64,000 bases of DNA from positions 62,001 to 126,000 of the forward strand of contig NW_027489004.1 of the NCBI RefSeq assembly GCF_050948215.1, read 5' to 3'. Source of the stretch: Halictus rubicundus (lineage: Eukaryota > Arthropoda > Insecta > Hymenoptera > Halictidae). Positions 15,301 to 24,759 of this stretch are shown here, in pieces. Numbering within the stretch: position 1 is the first letter of the stretch; the number at the start of each line of letters is the position of its first letter. The notes under the pieces were generated by a model. The model saw only the letters and a list, made by a program, of their open reading frames with translations. It was not told the DNA's origin and searched no databases. The translations under genes and the position numbers were made by a program.

Positions 15301-18300
15301 AGGATAGAGGATAGGATATGATAGAGGATAGGATAGGATAGAGGATAGGATAGGGGATTGGATAGGATAGAGGATAGGAGAAGATATGAGGAGAGGATAG
15401 TATAGAGAATAGGATAGGATAGATGATATTATAGGAAAGAGGATAGGATATGATAGAGGATCGGATAGGATAGAGGATTGGATAGGATAGAGAATATGAT
15501 ACGGTAGACGTTAGGGGATTGGATCGGATACAGGATAGGAGGCGGTAGAGGATAGGATAGGATAGGATAGAGAATAGGATAGGATAGAGGATAGGTTAGG
15601 ATAGAGGATAGGATAGGATAGAGGACAGGATAGGGTAGAGGATTGGATAGGATAGAGGATAGGATAGGATGGAGGATAGGATCGGATAGAGGATAGGATA
15701 GGGGATTGGATAGGATAGAGGATAGGATAGGATAGAGGATACTATAGGATAGAGGATAGGATAGTATAGAGGATAGGATAGTATAGAGGATAGGATAGGA
15801 TAGGATAGAGGATAGGATAGGATAGAGGATAGGATAGGATAGAGGATAGGATAGGATAGAGGATAGGATAGGATAGAGGATAAGATATGATAGAGGATAG
15901 GAGAGGATAGAGGATAGGATAGGATAGAGGATAGGATAGGATAGAGGATAGGATAGGATAGAGGATAAGATATGATAGAGGATAGGAGAGGATAGAGGAT
16001 AGGATAGGATAGAGGATACGAAAGGATAGGATAGAGGGTAGGATAGAATAGAGGATATGTTAGGATAGAGGATAGGATAGGATAGAGGATAGGATATGAT
16101 AGAGGATAGGATAGGATAGAGGATAGGATAGGATAGAGGATAGGATAGGATAGAGGATAGGATAGAGGATAGGATAGAGGATAGGATAGGATGGAGGATA
16201 CCATAGGATAGGATAGAGGATAGGATAGGAAGGAGGATACGATAGGATAGGATAGAGGATAGGATAGGATAGAGGATTGGATAGGATAGAGGATAGGATA
16301 TGATAGAGGATAGGATATGATAGAGGATAGGATAGGATAGAGGATAGGATAGGATAGAGGATAGGATAGGATAGAGGATAGGATAAGATAGAGGATAAGA
16401 TATTATAGAGGATAGGATAGGATAGAGGATAGGATATGATAGAGGATCGGATAGAATAGAGGATTGGATAGGATAGATAATATGATACGGTAGACGATAG
16501 GGGATTGGATCGGATACAGGATAGGAGGCGGTAGATGATAGGATAGGATCGGATAGAGAATAGGATAGGATAGAGGATATGTTAGGATAGAGGATAGGAT
16601 AGGACAGAGGATAGAATAGGGTAGAGGATAGGATAGGATAGAGGATAGGATAGGATAGTGGATAGGATCGGATAGAGGTTAGGATAGGGGATTGGATAGG
16701 ATAGAGGATAGGATAGGATGGAGAATAGGATAGGTTAGAGGATAGGATAGGATAGTGGATAGGATAAGATAGAGGATAGGATAGGATAGAGGATAGGATA
16801 GGATAGAGGATAGGATAGGATAGAGGATAGGATAGGATAGAGGACAGGATAGGATAGAGGATAGGATAGGATAGAGGATAGGATAGTATAGAGGATAAGA
16901 TATTATAGAGGATAGGATAGGATGGAGGATAGGATATGATAGAGGATAGGATAGGATAGAGGATAGGATAGGATAGATGATAGGATAGGATAGAGGATAG
17001 GATAAGATAGAGGATAGGATAGGATAGAGGATAGGATTGGGGATTGGATAGGATAGAGGATAGGATCGGATAGAGGATAGGATAGGATAGAGGATAGGAT
17101 ATTATAGAGGATAGGAGAGGATAGAGGATAGGATAGGATAGATGATAGGATAGGATAGATGATAGGATAAGATAGAGGATAGGATAGGATAGAGGATAGG
17201 AAAAAGGATAGGATAGGATAGAGGATAGGATAGGATAGAGGATAGGATAGTATAGAGGATAGGATACGATAGAGGATAGGATAGGATAGAGGATAGGATA
17301 GGATAGACGATAGGATCGGATAGAGGATAGGATAGGGGATAGGATAGGATAGAGGATAGGATAGGATAGGGGATTGGATAGGATAGAGGATAGGATAGGA
17401 TAGATGATAGGATAGGATAGAGGATAGGATAATATAGAGGATAGGATAGGATAGAGGATAGGATAGGATAGATGATAGGATAGGATAGAGGATAGGATAA
17501 GATAGAGGATAGGATAGGATAGAGGATAGGATTGGGGATTGGATAGGATAGAGGATAGGATCGGATAGAGGATAGGATAGGATAGAGGATAGGATAGGAT
17601 AGAGGATAGGATAGGATAGAGGACAGGATAGGATAGAGGATAGGATAGGATAGAGGATAGGATAGGATAGAGGATAGGATAGGATAGAGGATAGGATAGG
17701 ATAGAGGACAGGATAGGATAGAGGATAGGATAGGATAGAGGATAGGATAGTATAGAGGATAAGATATTATAGAGGATAGGATAGGATGGAGGATAGGATA
17801 TGATAGAGGATAGGATAGGATAGAGGATAGGATAGGATAGATGATAGGATAGGATAGAGGATAGGATAAGATAGAGGATAGGATAGGATAGAGGATAGGA
17901 TTGGGGATTGGATAGGATAGAGGATAGGATCGGATAGAGGATAGGATAGGATAGAGGATAGGATAGGATAGAGGATAGGATAGGATAGAGGACAGGATAG
18001 GATAGAGGATAGGATAGGATAGAGGATAGGATAGTATAGAGGATAAGATATTATAGAGGATAGGATAGGATGGAGGATAGGATATGATAGAGGATAGGAT
18101 AGGATAGAGGATAGGATAGGATAGATGATAGGATAGGATAGAGGATAGGATAAGATAGAGGATAGGATAGGATAGAGGATAGGATTGGGGATTGGATAGG
18201 ATAGAGGATAGGATCGGATAGAGGATAGGATAGGATAGAGGATAGGATATTATAGAGGATAGGAGAGGATAGAGGATAGGATAGGATAGATGATAGGATA

Positions 18301-21300
18301 GGATAGATGATAGGATAAGATAGAGGATAGGATAGGATAGAGGATAGGATAAAGGATAGGATAGGATAGAGGATAGGATAGGATAGAGGATAGGATAGTA
18401 TAGAGGATAGGATACGATAGAGGATAGGATAGGATAGAGGATAGATAGGATAGACGATAGGATCGGATAGAGGATAGGATAGGGGATAGGATAGGATAGA
18501 GGATAGGATAGGATAGGGGATTGGATAGGATAGAGGATAGGATAGGATAGATGATAGGATAGGATAGAGGATAGGATAATATAGAGGATAGGATAGGATA
18601 GAGGATAGGATAGGATAGAGGATAGGATAAGATAGAGGATAAGATATTATAGAGGATAGGATAGGATAGAGGATAGGATATGATAGAGGATCGGATAGAA
18701 TAGAGGATTGGATAGGATAGATAATATGATACGGTAGACGATAGGGGATTGGATCGGATACAGGATAGGAGGCGGTAGATGATAGGATAGGATAGGATAG
18801 AGAATAGGATAGGATAGAGGATATGTTAGGATAGAGGATAGGATAGGACAGAGGATAGGATAGGGTAGAGGATAGGATAGGATAGAGGATAGGATAGGAT
18901 AGTGGATAGGATCGGATAGAGGTTAGGATAGGGGATTGGATAGGATAGAGGATAGGATAGGATGGAGAATAGGATAGGTTAGAGGATAGGATAGGATAGT
19001 GGATAGGATAAGATAGAGGATAGGATAGGATAGAGGATAGGATAGGATAGAGGATAGGATATTATAGAGGATAGGATAGGATAGAGGACAGGATAGGATA
19101 GAGGATAGGATAGGATAGAGGATAGGATAGTATAGAGGATAAGATATTATAGAGGATAGGATAGGATTGAGGATAGGATATGATAGAGGATAGGATAGGA
19201 TAGAGGATAGGATAGGATAGATGATAGGATAGGATAGAGGATAGGATAAGATAGAGGATAGGATAGGATAGAGGATAGGATTGGGGATTGGATAGGATAG
19301 AGGATAGGATCGGATAGAGGATAGGATAGGATAGAGGATAGGATATGATAGAGGATAGGAGAGGATAGAGGATAGGATAGGATAGATGATAGGATAGGAT
19401 AGATGATAGGATAAGATAGAGGATAGGATAGGATAGAGGATAGGATAAAGGATAGGATAGGATAGAGGATAGGATAGGATAGAGGATAGGATAGTATAGA
19501 GGATAGGATACGATAGAGGATAGGATAGGATAGAGGATAGGATAGGATAGACGATAGGATCGGATAGAGGATAGGATAGGGGATAGGATAGGATAGAGGA
19601 TAGGATAGGATAGGGGATTGGATAGGATAGAGGATAGGATAGGATAGATGATAGGATAGGATAGAGGATAGGATAATATAGAGGATAGGATAGGATAGAG
19701 GATAGGATACGATAGAGGATACGATAATATAGGATAGAGGATAGGATAGGATAGAGGATAGGATATGATAGAGGATAGGATAGGATAGAGGATAGGATAT
19801 GATAGAGGATAGGATAGGATAGAGGATAGGATAGGATAGAGGATAGGATAGGATAGAGGATAGGATAAGATAGAGGATAAGGTAGGATAGAGGATAGGAT
19901 AGGATAGAGGATAGGATATGATAGAGGATAGGATAGGATAGAGGATAGGATAGGATAGATGATAGGATAGGATAGAGGATAAGATAAGATAGAGGATAGG
20001 ATAGGATAGAGAATAGGATTGGGGATTGGATAGGATAGAGGATACAATTGGGGATTGGATAGGATAGAGGATAGGATAGGATAGAGGATAGGATAGGATA
20101 GATGATAGGATAGGATAGAGGATAGGATAAGATAGAGGATAGGATAGGATAGAGGATAGGATAGGGGATTGGATAGGATAGAGGATACGATATGATAAAG
20201 GATAGGATAGGATAGAGGATAGGATAGGGGATTGGATAGGATAGAGGATAGGAGACGATATGAGGAGAGGATAGGATAGAGAATAGGATAGGATAGATGA
20301 TATTATAGGAAAGAGGATAGGATATGATAGAGGATCGGATAGGATAGAGGATTGGATAGGATAGAGCATATGATACGGTAGACGATAGGGGATTGGATCG
20401 GATACAGGATAGGAGGCGGTAGAGGATAGGATAGAGAATAGGATAGGATAGAGGATAGGTTAGGATAGAGGATAGGATAGGATAGAGGACAGGATAGGGT
20501 AGGGGATAGGATAGGATAGAGGATAGGATAGGATAGATGATAGGATAGGATAGAGGATAAGATAAGATAGAGGATAGGATAGGATAGAGGATAGGATTGG
20601 GGATAGGATAGGATAGAGGGTAGGATTGGGGATTGGATAGGATAGAGGATAGGATAGGATAGAGGATAGGATAGTATAGAGGATAGGATAGGATAGAGGA
20701 TAGGATAGGATAGAGGATAGGATACGATAGAGGATACGATAATATAGGATAGAGGACAGGATAGGATAGAGGATAGGATAGGATAGAGGATAGGATATGA
20801 TAGAGGATAGGATAGGATAGAGGATAGGATAGGATAGAGGATAGGATAGGATAGAGGATAGGATAGGATAGAGGATAGGATAGTATAGAGGATAGGATAG
20901 GATAGAGGATAGGATAGGATAGAGGATAGGATACGATAGAGGATACGATAATATAGGATAGAGGACAGGATAGGATAGAGGATAGGATAGGATAGAGGAT
21001 AGGATATGTAGAGGATAGGATAGGATAGAGGATAGGATAGGATAGAGGATAGGATAGGATAGAGGATAGGATAAGATAGAGGATAAGATATTATAGAGGA
21101 TAGGATAGGATAGAGGATAGGATATGATAGAGGATAGGATAGGATAGAGGATAGGATAGGATAGATGATAGGATAGGATAGAGGATAGGATAAGATAGAG
21201 GATAGGATAGGATAGAGGATAGGATTGGGGATTGGATAGGATAGAGGATAGGATAGGATAGAGAATAGGATACGATAGAGGATACGATAGGATAGGATAG

Positions 21301-21760
21301 AGGATAGGATAGGATAGAGGATAGGATATGATAGAGGATCGGATAGAATAGAGGATTGGATAGGATAGATAATATGATACGGTAGACGATAGGGGACTGG
21401 ATCGGATACAGGATAGGAGGCGGTAGATGATAGGATAGGATAGGATAGAGAATAGGATAGGATAGAGGATATGTTAGGATAGAGGATAGGATAGGACAGA
21501 GGATAGGATAGGGGATTGGATAGGATAGAGGATAGGAGACGATATGAGGAGAGGATAGGATAGAGAATAGGATAGGATAGATGATATTATAGGAAAGAGG
21601 ATTGGATATGATAGAGGATCGGATAGGATAGAGGATTGGATAGGATAGAGAATATGATACGGTAGACGATAGGGGATTGGATCGGATACAGGATAGGAGG
21701 CGGTAGAGGATAGGATAGAGAATAGGATAGGATAGAGGATAGGTTAGGATAGAGGATAGG
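3400..21760 (+). repeat. Recurring variant block with the CGGTAGACG / CGGTGGACG tag, 15 copies in satellite A
   Basis: A block of roughly 150-250 bp of diverged satellite recurs as a unit. In order it carries GATATTATAGGAAAGAGG (replaced by GATATTATAGAGG or similar in some copies), GGATCGGATAG or GGATCAGATAG, GAATATGATACGG (AATATGATACGG in some copies), the tag CGGTAGACG or CGGTGGACG, and GGATAGGAGGCGGTAGA. I located the tag at 3470, 4721, 5011, 7896, 10328, 11723, 12705, 13691, 14520, 15502, 16488, 18732, 20376, 21380 and 21660. Several spacings cluster near 982-1004 bp, others near 280-290 bp or multiples. This marks higher-order units copied by unequal exchange. I did not find the tag in blocks B or C, so these copies amplified locally. 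Confidence 0.85.
11341..16862 (+). repeat. Tandem duplication of about 2.7 kb at an offset of exactly 2797 bp
   Basis: Landmarks in about 11341-14063 recur in about 14138-16860 at a constant offset of 2797 bp: 11351 and 14148, 11401 and 14198, tag 11723 and 14520, tag 12705 and 15502, tag 13691 and 16488. The C-rich-strand open frames starting at 12799 and 15596 (same offset) translate to identical 202-residue strings. Similarity is lost before 11341 and after about 14063/16860. Constant spacing across several kb with very few differences indicates a recent duplication by unequal crossing-over, or an assembly duplication. Confidence 0.8.
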
Positions 21761-22003
21761 ATAGGATAGAGGACAGGATAGGGTAGGGGATAGGATAGGA
21801 TAGAGGATAGGATAGGATAGAGGATAGGATCGGATAGAGGATAGGATAGGGGATTGGATAGGACAGAGGATAGGAAAGGATAGAGGATAGGATAGGATAG
21901 AGGATAGGATAGGGGATTGGATAGGATAGAAGATAGGAGACGATATGAGGATAAGATAGGATAGAGGATAGGATAGGATAGAGGATAGGATATGATAGAG
22001 GAT

Positions 22004-22156
22004 GGGGACCGAAGGGATATGGGCTTAGTAGTGGTGACTCGGATCCACTACTAGGTATGCCACAGTGGTGGCGGCCATATCCCTAAAATCCTCTACGCTC
22101 CACCTCCTCGTGGTGGTCCCTGGGAACACACATAGTTGTGTGTTGCTAACGGAGCG
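22004..22156 (+). ncRNA. HDV-like self-cleaving ribozyme at the 5' end of the element
   Basis: The segment folds by hand into the HDV double pseudoknot. P1 is GGGGACC 22004-22010 with GGTCCCT 22115-22121, 7 bp, with the first G facing U as in HDV. P2 is CGCTCC 22096-22101 with GGAGCG 22151-22156. P3 is ACC 22102-22104 with GGT 22112-22114, 3 bp as in HDV. L3 is TCCTCGT 22105-22111, close to the HDV loop. P1.1 is C22106-C22107 with G22122-G22123. P4 is 22125-22132 with 22137-22144, 8 bp. J4/2 is GCTAAC, giving C22146 as the putative catalytic cytosine. J1/2 is enlarged to 85 nt (separate entry). Such ribozymes are known at the 5' ends of R2 and other non-LTR elements, where they free the element RNA from upstream co-transcript. 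Predicted cleavage is 22003/22004, exactly the satellite boundary. Cleavage itself is not shown. Confidence 0.88.
22011..22095 (+). other. Three-way-junction insert in ribozyme joining region J1/2
   Basis: Between P1 and P2, where HDV has only one or two bases, lie 85 nt that fold into a separate domain. A closing stem pairs 22014-22022 with 22075-22083 (9 bp). Hairpin 1 pairs 22026-22034 with 22045-22053 (9 bp, 10-nt loop). Hairpin 2 pairs 22059-22063 with 22068-22072 (5 bp, 4-nt loop). All three stems are Watson-Crick throughout. Expanded J1/2 regions are known in some R2 ribozymes. What this one does (fold stability, protein or tRNA-like recognition, translation) is unknown. Confidence 0.8.
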
Positions 22157-22421
22157 AGGGGTATTCCGCGGGAAGTAGTCCTAATGATGTGTGAGGCGAT
22201 GCCGGCGGGATCTTCGGATCCTGGCAGGGCCTCCCTTGCCGGTAAGGCTCACACGGAGGGATGAAAAACCGCGGAATGGGTCCTGCGATAACGACCGGGG
22301 AGGTCGCCGCAGGGCCCTTGCCGTAAACCGGTGGTCATGTTTTACCGGAACGGTGGTCTTGCCTTAACCGGCCGGGCCGCGAGGATGATAACCTCTATAA
22401 AAAATCCCCAACCCTAAGCTT
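22157..22421 (+). other. Structured 5' UTR of the non-LTR element
   Basis: This untranslated leader is rich in complementary segments. ATTCCGCG near 22164 can pair with CGCGGAAT near 22270. Inside that, GTGTGAG near 22190 pairs with CTCACAC near 22250 around a GATC-TTCG-GATC hairpin. Further on, CCTGCG near 22282 pairs with CGCAGG near 22311, and an ACCGG repeat follows. I see no open frame of interest. The degree of structure suggests either cap-independent initiation or RNA recognition by element proteins. Both are inference. Confidence 0.55.
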
Positions 22422-22491
22422 GGTGCGCGGTGAGAGGGTACGCCCTTGTTACAGGGCGTGGCTGGTGGGGTACATCAGCCACTAGCGCACC
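22422..22491 (+). other. Second three-way junction in the 5' UTR, upstream of ORF1
   Basis: GGTGCGC (22422-22428) pairs perfectly with GCGCACC (22485-22491). The stem encloses hairpin CGCCCT/AGGGCG (22441-22446 with 22453-22458, 6-nt loop) and hairpin TGGCTGGTG/CATCAGCCA (22459-22467 with 22473-22481, one G-U, 5-nt loop). The two inner hairpins abut, so the domain is compact. It ends about 105 nt before the ORF1 AUG. The function is unknown; translation control or packaging are possibilities. Confidence 0.7.
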
Positions 22492-22596
22492 AACGTCTGG
22501 ATACCTGGCGAACTCCAGCGGAAATTAGCCTTACCCGGGCAAGGAGGCTCTGCCCGGGCGGACGTGTTTTTTCCTGCCAATCTCGTGGGACCAGAA

Positions 22597-24759
22597 ATGG
22601 AAACAAATAACGAAAAAAATCTCGATGTTGTGGGGGAGGCTGCCGATACGGCAGCAGCGACGGTGGGGGAAGAGACGGCAGCGGTTACTGCCGGGGAGGG
22701 GATGGCAGCGGTTACTGCCGGGGAGGACGCGGTCGTGGTCATCGCGGACGAGGACTCGGATGGGGATGAAACAATCATCTCCATCTCGAGCTCCGTCGGC
22801 TCGATCGTGACGCGCGGGGGCGCGGAGAAGCGGGGCGCGACATCTGGGGTCTCTGACCCCAAGCGTGCCCGGTTAGAGGGGGGGCAGCACACCCGCGGCG
22901 GGTCGGTGTCGCGGACGGACCCCGGGGAGGGCTCGTCGGGGACGCCCATCATGGATCTGGCCCTCGGCGGCCGCGCCGAGAGGAGTCAGAAGAGGAGGGT
23001 CGGTGACCTCATCGAGCTGGGTGGGAGGATGCCGACAGCGCAGCTAGTAGGGGAGGTGGAGGAGGCGATGTTGAGGGTGGAGAGAGTCTCCACCGTCTCA
23101 AAGGGCCTCAAGGGGGACCTGGCTAAAGACTTGCGGGATTGTTCTGCAGTCGCCAGGGCCCACTGCACCACCTTGATGCAGCGGTGCTTTACCGGGATGG
23201 CGTGGCAGGGGAGCCAGGAGGTGGCCCGTCTCCGCGAGCAGAACGCGGCCCTCGCGAAGGAGGCGGGTGACCTCCGGTCGAGGCTCCGGTCAATGGAGGC
23301 CGGGCGGCGGGCGAACACCGACAGCGGTCGCCGGGCGGGACATGCGCCAATAGGGGAAGCGCCCCCCGCCTCCTCGACAGCGGGGGTCCGTACGCGGGGG
23401 ACGGAGGCGATGGGGTCGTCGGGGGAGGGAGTGGGAGTTTTGGACTCCGAAGCCCTGCTTCTCCGGGTCGGCGCGCTGATAACGGCCAGGAACCGGGAGC
23501 TAGAGGCCCGGATGGAGGAGCGGTTCCGGACGATTCTGGCCGGGTTGGCCCCGGCCCTCCGGGCGGAGGGTAAATCGGCGCGCGAGGCGACGCCGGTGGC
23601 TTCTCTGCCGGCGACGTCTGTCACCAAGGGGACTGGACCGGTGGTCGTGTCCAACGTGAGGGTGGTGCCCCCCGTTGTCATTCCGCCACCGGTCGTCCCG
23701 GCCTCGTGGATGGAGGTGACGAGCAAGGCGGCGAAGAGGTCCAAGACGAAGATGGCCGCGGAGGAGGCTGCGGCGAGAGCAGTCGCGGCCGAGGCAGCTG
23801 CCGCCGCTTCACGGCTGCAGGCTGCGAGGGAGCCGAGGGCGGCGGGCGGCGCACGAGTGCAGGGCGGCGCGAGCGCGGCGAAGCCCGCCGCCGGGAGGGA
23901 CGGTGGCCTGGGACGCACCCCCAGAACCGGAGCAGTGGCCATCACCATCCCCGAGAGCTGCAAGCTCACTTATTCGGAGGTGATGGCCAGGGCAAAAGAG
24001 AGGGTGGACCTCAAGGCTATCGGGATCGAGTCGGGGGTGCTTCCCAGGCGGTCGAAAACCGGCGGGATCCTCCTGGAGGTCAGGGGCACGGGGTGCCAGG
24101 AGAAGGCACGGGCCCTCTCCGGGAGGATCGCCGAGGCGCTTGGGGGGACCGGGGTTAAGGTCTCCCAGGCGGTCAAGCGCGGCGAGGTGCGCGTGGCGGG
24201 CCTGGACGACTCGGTGTCGTCCGGGGACGTAGCGGTGGCGCTGGCGGCGGCGGGGGGGTGTTCCGCGGCGGAGTTCCGGGTCGGCGAGATCCGCAGACTC
24301 GCCTCGGAGCAGGCGCTGGGCTCCTGTTGGGCCCAGGGCCCCCTCGCGGCCGTCAAGAAAGTGGTGGCGGGAGGCCGGCTGCTGGTCGGCTGGTCCTCGG
24401 CCCGCGTCGAGGCGCTGAGGGAGCGGCCCCTCCAATGCTTCCGTTGCTTGGAGACGGGGCACACGCGGGCGACATGCAAGAGCGCGGTCGACAGAGGCGC
24501 GATGTGCTACCGCTGCGGGGCGGCGGAGCACCGGGCTTCGGCCTGCAAGGCCGCCCCCAGGTGTCCGCTCTGCGCGGACCTGGGGAGACCATCGGGCCAT
24601 AGATTCGGGGCCAAAGCGTGTGCCCCGGCTCCCAAGAGGGGCCGCGCGGCGACGAAAGAGAAGGGCGCGTCTGGGGCTGCATCCGCGCAGCGGCCGCAGA
24701 CGGCGCCGGGGGCCCGGCCCTCCCAGGGAGGGGACTCTGCAGAGCCCATGTTAGAGTAG
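22597..24759 (+). CDS. ORF1 gag-like RNA-binding protein of the R1/TRAS-like element
   Basis: This 720-residue ORF starts at ATG 22597. Base -3 is A and base +4 is G; the frame is open further upstream only via a GTG at 22564. The acidic N-terminus (about 1-70) contains a 27-bp in-frame duplication at 22681/22708 giving AAVTAGE twice. A short coiled coil (about 207-240, LREQNAALAKEA) is followed by an Ala/Arg-rich linker, then an RRM-like gag region at about 475-605. Three zinc knuckles close the protein: C614-C617-H622-C627, C637-C640-H645-C650 (both CX2CX4HX4C) and C656-C659-H668-C675 (CX2CX8HX6C). This triplet with a longer third knuckle is typical of R1-clade ORF1. The protein should coat element RNA and carry it to the target chromatin. 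The stop overlaps ORF2 by up to 157 nt in the -1 frame. Confidence 0.93.
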   Translation: METNNEKNLDVVGEAADTAAATVGEETAAVTAGEGMAAVTAGEDAVVVIADEDSDGDETIISISSSVGSIVTRGGAEKRGATSGVSDPKRARLEGGQHTRGGSVSRTDPGEGSSGTPIMDLALGGRAERSQKRRVGDLIELGGRMPTAQLVGEVEEAMLRVERVSTVSKGLKGDLAKDLRDCSAVARAHCTTLMQRCFTGMAWQGSQEVARLREQNAALAKEAGDLRSRLRSMEAGRRANTDSGRRAGHAPIGEAPPASSTAGVRTRGTEAMGSSGEGVGVLDSEALLLRVGALITARNRELEARMEERFRTILAGLAPALRAEGKSAREATPVASLPATSVTKGTGPVVVSNVRVVPPVVIPPPVVPASWMEVTSKAAKRSKTKMAAEEAAARAVAAEAAAAASRLQAAREPRAAGGARVQGGASAAKPAAGRDGGLGRTPRTGAVAITIPESCKLTYSEVMARAKERVDLKAIGIESGVLPRRSKTGGILLEVRGTGCQEKARALSGRIAEALGGTGVKVSQAVKRGEVRVAGLDDSVSSGDVAVALAAAGGCSAAEFRVGEIRRLASEQALGSCWAQGPLAAVKKVVAGGRLLVGWSSARVEALRERPLQCFRCLETGHTRATCKSAVDRGAMCYRCGAAEHRASACKAAPRCPLCADLGRPSGHRFGAKACAPAPKRGRAATKEKGASGAASAQRPQTAPGARPSQGGDSAEPMLE

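Larger units (their letters stand above)
1..22003 (+). repeat. Satellite block A, 12-bp unit (ATAGG + ATAGAGG), G-rich strand on +
   Basis: The whole stretch is a tandem array whose commonest unit is the 12-mer GATAGGATAGAG, that is a 5-bp ATAGG alternating with a 7-bp ATAGAGG. Runs with an extra 5-bp step (17-mers) are frequent. Recurrent variants are GGATATGATAG, GATACGATAG, GGGGATTGG and GATGATAGG. The + strand is almost free of cytosine and is about 83 % purine in the basic unit. The complementary strand has no stop codon in any frame of the 12-mer, so it yields long spurious open frames rich in Leu-Ser-Tyr-Pro. The array is cut at 22003/22004 by the non-LTR element and resumes at 28376. 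I saw no gene, tRNA or unrelated island inside it. Variant-bearing blocks recur at long intervals (separate entries), so it is a higher-order satellite and not a simple microsatellite. Confidence 0.97.

Noticed and set aside
495..20369. Many long - strand open frames rich in Leu-Ser-Tyr-Pro in satellite A
   Set aside because: The C-rich strand of the 12-mer lacks stops in all three frames, so long frames are expected by composition. No domain, no start context, and overlapping frames are all open.
22004..22060. tRNA-like cloverleaf in the 5' UTR
   Set aside because: The stems fit the ribozyme J1/2 junction better; no T-loop or anticodon arm of correct size.
22564..22596. ORF1 start at 22564
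   Set aside because: The codon there is GTG; the first ATG in frame, with good context, is at 22597.
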